Below are positions 6,722-13,592 of a DNA stretch of 36,525 bases, in pieces; the stretch's first letter is position 1, and every line of letters begins with the position of its first letter. Position numbers and translations under genes: made by a program. Below the pieces are notes generated by a model, which saw only the letters and a program-made list of their open reading frames with translations, did no database searches and was not told the origin of the DNA. The stretch is from CAVDWX01 sp963612735 (GTDB lineage: Bacteria > Bacillota_I > Bacilli_A > RFN20 > CAG-826), in contig CAVDWX010000095.1 in the NCBI GenBank assembly GCA_963612735.1, positions 1-36,525 on the forward strand. The letters run 5' to 3'.

Positions 6722-7184
6722 AGTATACACACAAACTAAATATATTGAATTCGCAAGCATTGACCATTTATCAGTAATTCCAACGGGGAGTTATTTCATC
6801 TTAGAAAATGCAAACACCAACTATTGGACTATAAAATATTACAACTCTGATACTAGCATTTATGATATTTTAAATGATAAAGTAACGGGCATTCGAGCAA
6901 CGATTTCAAAAGAAGATGCCGACAAATTACTTACAATGTATGATTACATCATTTGGAAAAACATACCATTAAAAGGTGGAACTGATATTTTAAAAAATGT
7001 AGATGTTCCAATGAGCAAAGATGATGTATTAAAAAAGGCAAAGCAAGAACTCAAGATTATGAAAGAAAAAGATGAGTTATACATTTACAAACACTATGCT
7101 AAAAATCAGGGCAAAATGAGTGTTAAAAGACTAATTAAGCAGGGCAATAGATTTGTAGAAGGCGAGTTATTAAGGCTAGATTAA
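6714..7184 (+). CDS. Hypothetical early protein, GTG start
   Basis: A 156-residue protein of unknown function. The start is chosen as GTG 6714 because AAGGAG (6698-6703) lies 10 bases before it; an in-frame ATG at 6693 lies upstream of that site and would be occluded. The N-terminal half is beta-rich (KVYTQTKYIEFASI, GSYFILENA) and the C-terminal half is helical and Lys-rich. No motif is recognised. Confidence 0.75.
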   Translation: MIKVYTQTKYIEFASIDHLSVIPTGSYFILENANTNYWTIKYYNSDTSIYDILNDKVTGIRATISKEDADKLLTMYDYIIWKNIPLKGGTDILKNVDVPMSKDDVLKKAKQELKIMKEKDELYIYKHYAKNQGKMSVKRLIKQGNRFVEGELLRLD

Positions 7185-7193
7185 AGGCGATAT

Positions 7194-7247
7194 AGAAAGA
7201 TTTTTACTAGAAAGGTTAATTTATACCAAGTATAGAAAAATCTTTCT
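7194..7247 (+). promoter_or_regulatory. 12-bp inverted repeat in the leader of the adenine methylase gene
   Basis: AGAAAGATTTTT (7194-7205) is repeated as its exact complement AAAAATCTTTCT (7236-7247), separated by 30 bases. The second arm ends four bases before the ribosome binding site (AAGGAG). It could be an RNA stem that controls methylase expression or a DNA operator. The A/T-rich arms without a U-run do not make a normal terminator. Confidence 0.6.
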
Positions 7248-7261
7248 TAAAAGGAGAATAA

Positions 7262-8230
7262 ATGAAATATGGTTTACCTTATATGGGCAGTAAAAATGCT
7301 ATTGTTCCATATTTAATAAAATCAATTCCAAATGCAGATAACTTTTATGATTTATTTGCAGGGGGTTGTGCTGTAACACATGGAATGTTACTAAATAATA
7401 AATACAAGCATTATGTGATTAATGATTTAAACGCAGGTATCACGCAACTATTTCTAGATGCAATAAATGGCAAATATAAGAACGAAAAAAGGTGGATTTC
7501 AAGAGAAGATTTTTTTAAATTAAAAGACACCGACATTTATGTTCAAATGTGTTGGAGTTTTGGAAATAAAGGAACCAGCTATTTATATGGAAGGCATATT
7601 GAACCTTGGAAGAAAGCATTACATTATGCAAGAGTGTTTCACGATAATTCATTATTACAAGAAATGGGCATTATTAGTGATGGTTCAAGAATTGATATAA
7701 AAAAACATGAGCAAGAATACAAGCAAAAATACATTGAATGGTATTTAAAAAACTATGAACCAACCGACAAAGAAAGCAAAAGACTTTATGAATTAGAAAG
7801 TTTAGAAAGGTTAGAAAGTTTACAAAGGTTAGAAAGTTTACAAAGGTTAGAAAGTTTACAAAGTTTAGAAAGTTTTAATCTATCTTATGAACAAGTTCCA
7901 ATTAAACCAAATTCAGTGCTTTATTGTGATATCCCTTATGAAAATACAGCTCAATATGTTGTTGGTGCATTTGACCATAAAAAATTCTATGAATGGGCAT
8001 CAAAACAAAGTGAACTTGTAATAATTTCAAGTTATCATATAAGTGATGATAGATTTATGGAAATTGATTACATTAAAAAAAGAGTATTGCTTAATAGTGC
8101 TTATCTAGATGAAGGGGTAAGTAAAAATGAAAAGTTGTTTATTCCAAAACATCAAAAAGCACTTTATGAAAAAATGATGAATAGGAAAATTCAAGATATT
8201 GAGCATTTTGAACAATTAAATTTATTTTAA
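7262..8230 (+). CDS. D12-class adenine-N6 DNA methyltransferase with repeat insert
   Basis: A 322-residue Dam-like enzyme that would methylate adenine in DNA using S-adenosylmethionine, probably protecting phage DNA from host restriction. Motifs: YMGSKNAIVPYL (7-18), the SAM-binding DLFAGGCAV (30-38), INDLNAG (53-59) and the catalytic DIPY (229-232) in place of DPPY, a known variant. Between the target-recognition part and DIPY there is a low-complexity insert (about 177-211) of hexapeptide repeats ES-L-(E/Q)-(R/S)-L encoded by 18-bp units. The ribosome binding site is AAAAGGAG. The insert is unlike the rest of the enzyme and may vary in length. Confidence 0.9.
   Translation: MKYGLPYMGSKNAIVPYLIKSIPNADNFYDLFAGGCAVTHGMLLNNKYKHYVINDLNAGITQLFLDAINGKYKNEKRWISREDFFKLKDTDIYVQMCWSFGNKGTSYLYGRHIEPWKKALHYARVFHDNSLLQEMGIISDGSRIDIKKHEQEYKQKYIEWYLKNYEPTDKESKRLYELESLERLESLQRLESLQRLESLQSLESFNLSYEQVPIKPNSVLYCDIPYENTAQYVVGAFDHKKFYEWASKQSELVIISSYHISDDRFMEIDYIKKRVLLNSAYLDEGVSKNEKLFIPKHQKALYEKMMNRKIQDIEHFEQLNLF
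7793..7880 (+). repeat. 18-bp tandem repeat inside the methylase gene
   Basis: About five units of GAAAGTTTACAAAGGTTA (the first with a TTAGAAAGG variant) followed by a partial unit. Each encodes Glu-Ser-Leu-Gln-Arg-Leu and is in frame, so gain or loss of units would change linker length without a frameshift. Confidence 0.9.
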
Positions 8231-8242
8231 AAGGTAAAAAAT

Positions 8243-8929
8243 ATGAAATTAGAAAATGTGCATTGTCTATTTGAACAATCAGGAACATTTAAAAATGAAT
8301 TCAAGAAATTAGGTTATAATGCATTTGATTATGATATTCTAAACGACTTCAATGAAACTGACTATGTAATAGATATTTATAATGAAATTGAGAATGCATA
8401 TTCAGAGAGAGAGAGTATATTTGATAAAATAACTTCAAATGACTTGATATTTGCCTTCTTTCCTTGCACGAGATTTGAGACACAAGTGCTATTAAATTTT
8501 AGAGGCGATAATAAAGGTATGCAAAAATGGAGCGACACTAAAAGACTTGAATATGATTTAAAACTTCAAGAAGAGCTGAATTTGAATTACAATATAATTA
8601 CAAAATTAGTGCTTGTATGTTTAAAAAGAAACATTAAACTTGTAATTGAAAATCCATATTCCACACAACATTATTTAATTCAAAGATGGGCACTTAAACC
8701 AAAAGTTATAATTCAAAACAGAAGGGAATATGGGGATTATTATATAAAACCAACAATGTTCTATTTTGTGAATTTTGAGCCTAGTAACAACTTTATATTC
8801 GAGGCAAGAGTGCAACATCCAAAGAAAGTTATTAGCAAAGTTAATAACCAAGTTGAAAGAAGTTTAATATCAAAAGATTTTGCAAATCGTTTTATACGAG
8901 AATTTATTTTAAAAGGAGATGAAAAATGA
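8243..8929 (+). CDS. C5-cytosine-methyltransferase-like phage protein
   Basis: A 228-residue protein related in layout to C5 DNA methyltransferases. LFEQSGTFKNEFKKLGYNAF (9-28) resembles SAM-binding motif I, FAFFPCTRF (70-78) has the Pro-Cys pair of catalytic motif IV, and LVIENPYS (133-140) resembles the ENV motif. The C-terminal SKDFANRFIREFI resembles the end of the methylase fold. It is much shorter than a full enzyme (usually over 300 residues) and has no obvious target-recognition domain, so it may be a minimal or altered enzyme. It sits directly after the adenine methylase, suggesting a DNA-modification pair. Confidence 0.68.
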   Translation: MKLENVHCLFEQSGTFKNEFKKLGYNAFDYDILNDFNETDYVIDIYNEIENAYSERESIFDKITSNDLIFAFFPCTRFETQVLLNFRGDNKGMQKWSDTKRLEYDLKLQEELNLNYNIITKLVLVCLKRNIKLVIENPYSTQHYLIQRWALKPKVIIQNRREYGDYYIKPTMFYFVNFEPSNNFIFEARVQHPKKVISKVNNQVERSLISKDFANRFIREFILKGDEK

Positions 8930-8930
8930 A

Positions 8931-9131
8931 ATGAAGTACAACAAGCAAAAACGAGAAGAAATTAAAGAGAAGTTAAAAACGGATCTAATTTCACTCAAAG
9001 AAATTAAAGAAACTTATAATGAGTATTTATCACAAAAAGAAATGAACACTTTATGGAACATCTATAGTGATTTATGCTCATATTATAAGGAAATAACTAA
9101 AAACAGCGAGTATTTGGAGAAAAGAAAATGA
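8931..9131 (+). CDS. Hypothetical early protein
   Basis: A 66-residue, basic, helical protein of unknown function. The start is set at ATG 8931 because AAGGAG (8913-8918) lies 12 nt before it; the in-frame ATG at 8919 directly abuts that site. It ends in an ATGA overlap with the next frame. The sequence is dominated by Lys/Glu-rich helices. Confidence 0.65.
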   Translation: MKYNKQKREEIKEKLKTDLISLKEIKETYNEYLSQKEMNTLWNIYSDLCSYYKEITKNSEYLEKRK

Positions 9132-9280
9132 CGCTAGATAGTTTAATCGACGCATACGAAAATCTTGCTAAACTTTACCTTATGCGTGGTAAAAATGAAT
9201 GTGCAAGAATTTATAGTGCGGTCGTTGATGATTTAAAAGCATTAAAGGAGAAAGAAGATGAAAATAGAGTTGAACGATAA
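9128..9280 (+). CDS. Small hypothetical protein
   Basis: A 50-residue frame that begins in ATGA with the preceding stop and ends 23 bp into the next gene. It is helical (LDSLIDAYENLAKLYL). The final residues are acidic and basic by turns (KEKEDENRVER) because the ribosome binding site of the next gene is embedded there. No family is recognised; operon position and coupling are the main support. Confidence 0.6.
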   Translation: MTLDSLIDAYENLAKLYLMRGKNECARIYSAVVDDLKALKEKEDENRVER

Positions 9281-9449
9281 AGAAATAGAACTATTAATCA
9301 ATTCTTTAGAAACTTATCTTGATTGCATTAACTTTGTTGATAGAACATACAAAAGCGAAATGGTGCAAAAGAAAACACAAGAAATAATTATTGATACAGC
9401 ATTATTAAGTAATAAATTATATAAAGAAAAGGAGAAAGAAGATGTTTAA
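9258..9449 (+). CDS. Hypothetical early protein
   Basis: A 63-residue acidic protein, probably two helices (LNDKEIELLINSLETYLDCI; then a Lys-rich stretch). AAGGAGAAAGAAG precedes its ATG, and the same leader is repeated nearly unchanged before the next gene. It overlaps both neighbours. Function unknown. Confidence 0.68.
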   Translation: MKIELNDKEIELLINSLETYLDCINFVDRTYKSEMVQKKTQEIIIDTALLSNKLYKEKEKEDV

Positions 9450-10164
9450 TTTATATCATTCTTATAAACCTGTTGGAACAGTAGTTTACTATGTAAAAGG
9501 TGCTAGATTTACAAACACAAATTCACATTTACGAGATGGCAAAGAAAAAGCAAAATTCTATGCAATGCAAAACTCATTAAGTGAAGATGATATTATAAAG
9601 TTCGATAGCATTCTTGAATGTGATAGATACGAATATTTAAAAGAACTTGAAGATAAAAAGATTATTTCACATTTAGAACATCATAAAGTTATTGAATTAA
9701 TACCTGAATTCATTAACGCAAACGGCGATACAATTCCTGCTTTAACTTACAATGCTGATTTTGTCTATAAGCAATATGGTCAAGTAATTGTTGAAGATGT
9801 AAAGGGTGCGAGTTTATTTCAAGACACAAGATTTGAGGCAGTTAAGCAAGTGTTCGATTATAAGTTCAAAGACAAAAATATTTATCTCAAAATCATTATT
9901 AAACGTGATGGAGAATTTGTAGAGTGGCATATGGGCGAAGTTAAAAAATCTCGAAAGCTGATTAAAAAACAAAGTGACAAAAACAAAGAATTAAAGAAGG
10001 ATCTGCACGATAGAGAAATAAATGCGAGAAAACTTGAAAGAGAAAAAGCACGATATTTAGAATTAGTTAAAAAAGAAAAAAAATCTAAATTAACAAGTAC
10101 AGAAAAAAAGCGTATTCAAGAATTAACTAAGATTTTAAAAGAAAAAGGTGTATTAATAAATTAA
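9442..10164 (+). CDS. DUF1064-type PD-(D/E)XK nuclease, possible junction resolvase
   Basis: A 240-residue protein. The N-terminal 150 residues follow the DUF1064 phage family, regarded as a Holliday-junction-resolvase-like endonuclease fold: ILECDRYEYLKEL (57-69), then YNADFVY (103-109) with Asp106, then VEDVKGA (117-123) with Glu118 and Lys121, matching the PD-(D/E)XK order. The C-terminal 80 residues are an unusual Lys/Glu-rich coiled coil that would extend the usual family length. It is the last early gene and would complete the recombination set with RecT and YqaJ. Specific resolvase activity is an inference. Confidence 0.78.
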   Translation: MFNLYHSYKPVGTVVYYVKGARFTNTNSHLRDGKEKAKFYAMQNSLSEDDIIKFDSILECDRYEYLKELEDKKIISHLEHHKVIELIPEFINANGDTIPALTYNADFVYKQYGQVIVEDVKGASLFQDTRFEAVKQVFDYKFKDKNIYLKIIIKRDGEFVEWHMGEVKKSRKLIKKQSDKNKELKKDLHDREINARKLEREKARYLELVKKEKKSKLTSTEKKRIQELTKILKEKGVLIN

Positions 10165-10411
10165 GTGTGCTATTATTAATACATAACCAAATAACAAAGG
10201 TTATTCGTAAGGTTATGTTTTGTAGAAGGGACATGATTTTATGAGGTAATATACCCCGATAAATTTAATTTTATCATTCCTACTATTGGGGGAATTAAAA
10301 TCGACTAATGGAGTTCTTAAATCAAATATCACGTTGGGCATTTGTTAATTTTTATCCTTTTTTTCCTAAAATCACAAAAATAAAAATAATAATAAAATTT
10401 CTAGATATTTG
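10165..10411. other. Non-coding region after the early operon, possibly structured RNA
   Basis: No convincing gene. CATAACC (about 10182-10188) is complementary to GGTTATG (about 10211-10217), and CCCC (about 10254-10257) and GGGG (about 10288-10291) enclose a GATAAA/TTTATC stem. Local G/C content is higher than in the surroundings. The sequence looks structured rather than random, but I cannot assign a family. Confidence 0.4.
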
Positions 10412-10438
10412 AAAGTTCGTACTAAACGAACTTTTTTA
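10412..10438 (+). terminator. Rho-independent terminator of the early operon
   Basis: AAAGTTCGT (10412-10420) pairs with ACGAACTTT (10426-10434) around ACTAA, followed by a T-rich tail. It lies about 250 bp beyond the last early gene. Confidence 0.85.
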
Positions 10439-10442
10439 TTTG

Positions 10443-10451
10443 TGATATAAT
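10443..10451 (+). promoter_or_regulatory. Extended -10 promoter of a candidate small RNA
   Basis: TG-A-TATAAT is a perfect extended -10 (TGnTATAAT), immediately after the early terminator. No good -35 is present 17 bp upstream, which is tolerable for an extended -10. The predicted start is about 10457. Confidence 0.5.
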
Positions 10452-10456
10452 AATGT

Positions 10457-10549
10457 TGTATCCTCCTTTAGGTATTCTTTACATTTTATTAATTCACGAT
10501 ACAACGATTGACCGAAATAGTAGTTATTGCAGTAACTACTATTTTTTTT
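10457..10549 (+). ncRNA. Candidate phage small RNA with anti-Shine-Dalgarno loop
   Basis: About 90 nt between an extended -10 promoter and a strong terminator. The 5' part can form GTATC/GATAC (full DNA arms GTTGTATC 10455-10462 and GATACAAC 10498-10505), leaving CCTCCTTTA unpaired in the loop. CCTCCTTT is identical to the 3' anti-Shine-Dalgarno of 16S rRNA and complementary to the AAAGGAG sites before most genes in the window. No reading frame of note is present. This is an inference from parts that fit together; expression is untested. Confidence 0.42.
10515..10549 (+). terminator. Rho-independent terminator (rightward)
   Basis: AAATAGTAGTTA (10515-10526) pairs with TAACTACTATTT (10533-10544) around a 6-nt loop, a 12-bp stem that runs into eight T residues (10542-10549). 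It would end the candidate small RNA and stop any rightward read-through into the late genes. Confidence 0.85.
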
Positions 10550-10550
10550 G

Positions 10551-10595
10551 CAAAATAAAAAGCATCACATGTGATGACTTTGTGCGTGATGCTTT
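10551..10595 (-). terminator. Rho-independent terminator of the late operon (leftward)
   Basis: AAAGCATCAC (10559-10568) pairs with GTGATGCTTT (10586-10595). On the minus strand the stem is followed by TTTTTATTTT. It contains an inner 12-bp palindrome (ATCACATGTGAT). It lies 60 bp beyond the last late gene and faces the rightward terminators. Confidence 0.8.
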
Positions 10596-10654
10596 CTCTT
10601 TAAGTAAACGATAATTAATTCTAGGGGGTAGAATTCAGTTATCTTGTAAATATC

Positions 10655-11140
10655 TTAATTCTTTTCTTTTGCTTTTTCAACTCTTTTGTCTAAAACATAA
10701 TTAATAAATTCTTCTTGTTCGCCTTTAGATTGTTCATAAGTCCATTTTGGCATAGGATTTACTACAATTGCAATTGTCCAAGATAAAGTGCAAACACATA
10801 AAACTTGTATTAATTGTTCTATTGTATCTCTTGCACAATATAAGCAATAAATAACAAAAACTAACGGAAGGATTAAGCATACTACTCCTTTAACAATTTG
10901 CTTAAAATAAGAGTATTTGCGACTATGCAAGACATATCTAACAAGTAAGATACTAAATACAAAGAATATAATTCCAACAAGTAGAGCCCATCCACTTAAT
11001 GAAATTTTATTTACTTGATGAAATAACCCATAGCGATAATTAATGAAAACAATTGGAACGACTAATGAGCAAATAACCCAAACAGCAAATCTAATCCAAA
11101 AATATAATTTAGTTTTATCTACTTCTTTCTTTTCATCCAT
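10655..11140 (-). CDS. Four-span membrane protein, last late gene
   Basis: A 161-residue protein with four predicted membrane segments (roughly 13-33, 48-70, 82-102 and 108-128) and a charged C-terminus. The start at ATG 11140 is preferred because AAAGGAG (11156-11150) lies 9 nt before it; ATG 11149 overlaps that site. It overlaps the previous membrane gene by 8 bp. Its position at the end of the late operon suggests a role in lysis, release or superinfection exclusion, but no known holin family is recognised. Confidence 0.8.
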   Translation of the reverse strand: MDEKKEVDKTKLYFWIRFAVWVICSLVVPIVFINYRYGLFHQVNKISLSGWALLVGIIFFVFSILLVRYVLHSRKYSYFKQIVKGVVCLILPLVFVIYCLYCARDTIEQLIQVLCVCTLSWTIAIVVNPMPKWTYEQSKGEQEEFINYVLDKRVEKAKEKN

Positions 11141-12179
11141 TTTTGTCATCTCCTTTAAATTCTATTTTATTGTGCAAATCTATCTGATCCATTGCAATTT
11201 TATTTTGCTCTTTTACATATTCGGCAAATTCTTTTTTAGCGAGTTCTTGTTCGCTTAATGGTTTAAAATCTTTATCACTAGCAAATCTTTTGTGAACATC
11301 GATTTTATCTCTAATGTATTCAGCATCAATATCATTCATTTGACCGCCTAACATAAATCCAACAAAGCCCGCACTTGTAAAGCTGAATAATCTAGTAAAT
11401 AATTTCATAAATGTTTCACCCATTGTTTGAGTATCATTTGTTGGAACTAATGCACCAAAAATTAATCCTGATGCTAAAACGATTAACGATTTAGTAAAGA
11501 CTGAATTAATAACTGTATAAGTCTTTTTCTTTTGTTGGTTAGCAAGTTTTTCTGATGTAGTTTTATCAACATCAATTTTGCTTAATTTACGATATGTATC
11601 AGGGGTAACAAAATTAATAACCCATTTCCCATCCAAAATTTCTAGAATTAACTTATATTGTTTTTTAGTTAATTGCCTAAAATAGATTTTATCGCCTCCA
11701 CTTCCCTTTGTCATAGGTTGTTTTAACAAGGTTTTAAGTTCATTACGCGATAATTCAAAGTAATGTGTATTTTCTATACCTGCATTCCTTAAAAGTCGTT
11801 TATAGCGGTCTTTTTGGTCTTGTGGCTCTAATACTCTTCTAATCCATTGGTCGAATGCAACGATTTTAGTATCAATTAATGTTTCGATACTTCTATTAAA
11901 ATCAACTATTGCTCTTGCAAGTTTAGATACAGGTTGCGCCTCATTATAAGATTGTCCTATCATCAACAAGCAAACTTCTCCAAGAACAGTTAAAGCAATG
12001 ATAATCATTTCATCGCTTATAAAACCTGCATCATTCCATTGCTTAGGATCTATTGCTAAAGGAACAATAGAACATACAAAGATAATTGCAACACCTAAAA
12101 GTAAGGCGCTAACACCTAATATCATTTTTTTATTAAGATATTTTTTAATTTGTTCGCTTGTTGTTAAACCTTCTTTCAT
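11133..12179 (-). CDS. Multi-span membrane protein of unknown function
   Basis: A 348-residue protein with two membrane segments near the N-terminus (about 18-40 and 57-75), a long soluble middle domain (about 80-220, basic and helical, with FRQLTKKQYKLILEILDGKW) and two further membrane segments (about 226-246 and 262-285), then a charged tail. This layout is not that of a holin. It is sandwiched between a small two-span protein and a four-span protein. It could act in release, membrane remodelling or exclusion of other phages. No family is recognised. Confidence 0.78.
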   Translation of the reverse strand: MKEGLTTSEQIKKYLNKKMILGVSALLLGVAIIFVCSIVPLAIDPKQWNDAGFISDEMIIIALTVLGEVCLLMIGQSYNEAQPVSKLARAIVDFNRSIETLIDTKIVAFDQWIRRVLEPQDQKDRYKRLLRNAGIENTHYFELSRNELKTLLKQPMTKGSGGDKIYFRQLTKKQYKLILEILDGKWVINFVTPDTYRKLSKIDVDKTTSEKLANQQKKKTYTVINSVFTKSLIVLASGLIFGALVPTNDTQTMGETFMKLFTRLFSFTSAGFVGFMLGGQMNDIDAEYIRDKIDVHKRFASDKDFKPLSEQELAKKEFAEYVKEQNKIAMDQIDLHNKIEFKGDDKNG

Positions 12180-12183
12180 AAAA

Positions 12184-12402
12184 CTATAATTCCTTTATCT
12201 TATCAAATAGAAATAAGCACACCCATATAATACCATATAAAATTACACCTGCATAAACCCATAGAGCCCAACGACTAGTAAACCAACCAAGTACATCATA
12301 GCCAATCATAATGTAGCCAATTAATAAACCAAGTAATGCAAGTACGATTAAAGCAATTAATACGATAGTGAATATTTTATTTCTTAATTTCATTTTTTTC
12401 AT
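12184..12402 (-). CDS. Small two-span membrane protein, holin candidate
   Basis: A 72-residue protein with a basic N-terminus (KKMKLRNK), a first span at about 11-34 (IVLIALIVLALLGLLIGYIM) and a second at about 43-64 (RWALWVYAGVILYGIIWVCL), then a charged tail. The size, two spans and late position fit a class II holin. No AGGAG site is seen before ATG 12402 or the internal ATG 12393, so translation may be coupled or deliberately weak. This is the best holin candidate in the window. Confidence 0.72.
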   Translation of the reverse strand: MKKMKLRNKIFTIVLIALIVLALLGLLIGYIMIGYDVLGWFTSRWALWVYAGVILYGIIWVCLFLFDKIKEL

Positions 12403-12410
12403 AAAGTTAA

Positions 12411-13040
12411 CTAGATACTAACGCCAGTATCTTCTTCCTTATGATTTTCAATAATAGCATCAACTGTACTATTTGTTTCTTCTTCCTTTGCTTTCTTTTC
12501 TTCAACTTCTTTATTGATAACTTCTTTTGCGGTATCAATATCGACTTTTTCTACAACACCAAGTCTAGAAATTAAATCTAAAATTGCAATTCTACTTTCA
12601 GGTGTGTTTTCTTGTGATAAAGCAGCAACTTTTGCTAAAAGAGATAAAACTTCATTTTGTCTTTCAGCAGTTTTTGTGAGTGATGTAATAGCACTTTCTA
12701 ATTGTGCTTTCACGCTTTCATCTACTTTGTCGCCAAGTTCTTTCATAATTAAAGTTTTAACATTTTCAGCAGTTAATGTGTTTGACTTAGATAATTGAAC
12801 GACCTTATAAATTAAGCCAATAATTGTGCCTGCATAAGTGATCCAAGTCATAATCATTGCGACTTGCGAAGGTGTAAACCATTGTTCTAACCAAGCCTTC
12901 CAATCAAAACTTGCATCTTCTTTTTTAGTGTCATCAGTTGATGTGTCAGGTGTAGTTTCTTGTGTAGGTGGGGTTGTTTCATCTTCAGTTGTAAGTGGGG
13001 CGAATGTTAATGCTCCAATAAGCAATAAATTTTTAATCAT
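12411..13040 (-). CDS. Membrane-anchored coiled-coil protein of the release module
   Basis: A 209-residue protein. It has a short hydrophobic N-terminus (NLLLIGALTFAPL) that could be a signal sequence, a Thr/Pro/Asp-rich linker (about 17-45), a membrane segment at about 58-82 (QVAMIMTWITYAGTIIGLIY) and a long helical, charged C-terminal region likely to form a coiled coil. AAAGGAGA precedes the start. It is the first of four consecutive membrane-protein genes after the DGR. It could be a holin, a spanin-like protein or a tail/receptor-related envelope protein. Confidence 0.75.
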   Translation of the reverse strand: MIKNLLLIGALTFAPLTTEDETTPPTQETTPDTSTDDTKKEDASFDWKAWLEQWFTPSQVAMIMTWITYAGTIIGLIYKVVQLSKSNTLTAENVKTLIMKELGDKVDESVKAQLESAITSLTKTAERQNEVLSLLAKVAALSQENTPESRIAILDLISRLGVVEKVDIDTAKEVINKEVEEKKAKEEETNSTVDAIIENHKEEDTGVSI

Positions 13041-13052
13041 ATTTAATCTCCT

Positions 13053-13292
13053 TTACTTGCTTGTATATTTCTTGACTGCCATTGCTAAATCGTAAATTGA
13101 TTTATTAATTTCAGCTTTGAAATCTTTTTCTTCTTTTGCTTTCATTTTTATATAATTTTGAAAGTTGTTATTTGCTTTTTCTTTAAGTTTTTTGTAATCA
13201 TCTTCACTTGTAAAATCCAAAACATCACAAACAAACATAGGATTACCTTCCAAATCATAAATTACAGCACATTTTTTATAAAAATTATTCAT
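13053..13292 (-). CDS. Small basic helical protein downstream of the DGR
   Basis: A 79-residue protein with a short beta-like start (CAVIYDLEGNPMFVCDV) and a long Lys-rich helical remainder. AGGAGAG precedes the start. It is near the reverse transcriptase, so an accessory role (DGRs often have a small basic helical accessory protein, Avd) can be considered, but at 79 residues it is shorter than the usual 110-130 and shows no recognisable Avd signature. It is more safely described as unknown. Confidence 0.7.
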   Translation of the reverse strand: MNNFYKKCAVIYDLEGNPMFVCDVLDFTSEDDYKKLKEKANNNFQNYIKMKAKEEKDFKAEINKSIYDLAMAVKKYTSK

Positions 13293-13301
13293 ATTTCTCT
13301 C

Positions 13302-13592
13302 CTAAAGTTTACTCAATGTATAAGTTGTTGAAGTAAAAGTAAGTTTGTAATGTTCGCCTGTAAAGTGATAAGTGCTTAATACCGAATAAGTTATTGTTGC
13401 GCTACCATCACTATTAACAACTGTGGAAGTTGGAGTAGAACTTTGGTCGTATTCTTTTGCTAAAATATGATATTTAACTCTTATAATTTCGGCATTTGCT
13501 AAAACTTGCTTTTGAACACTTGTTAATGTATAAGTGCCTACTTTATCTTCAAAATCAAATATATTCCATAAAGGCATGTATGTTTCACTCAT
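13302..13592 (-). CDS. Hypothetical protein coupled to the reverse transcriptase
   Basis: A 96-residue protein. The start is ATG 13592, not the upstream ATG 13622, because AAAGGAGAAA (13610-13601) lies 8 nt before it, and it overlaps the RT stop as ATGA. The C-terminal half is Thr/Ser/Tyr-rich and beta-like (YHFTGEHYKLTFTSTTYTL), resembling a virion or tail protein more than an RNA-binding accessory factor. Its translational coupling to the RT is notable. Function unknown. Confidence 0.72.
   Translation of the reverse strand: MSETYMPLWNIFDFEDKVGTYTLTSVQKQVLANAEIIRVKYHILAKEYDQSSTPTSTVVNSDGSATITYSVLSTYHFTGEHYKLTFTSTTYTLSKL

Noticed and set aside
445..10164. Recoded TGA (Mycoplasma-type code)
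   Set aside because: TGA ends many genes, often as ATGA overlaps, and Trp is TGG throughout.
10308..10412. A 34-codon plus-strand frame in the convergent gap
   Set aside because: No well-placed ribosome binding site, Ile/Phe/Lys-rich composition expected of AT-rich DNA, and it runs into the terminator stem.
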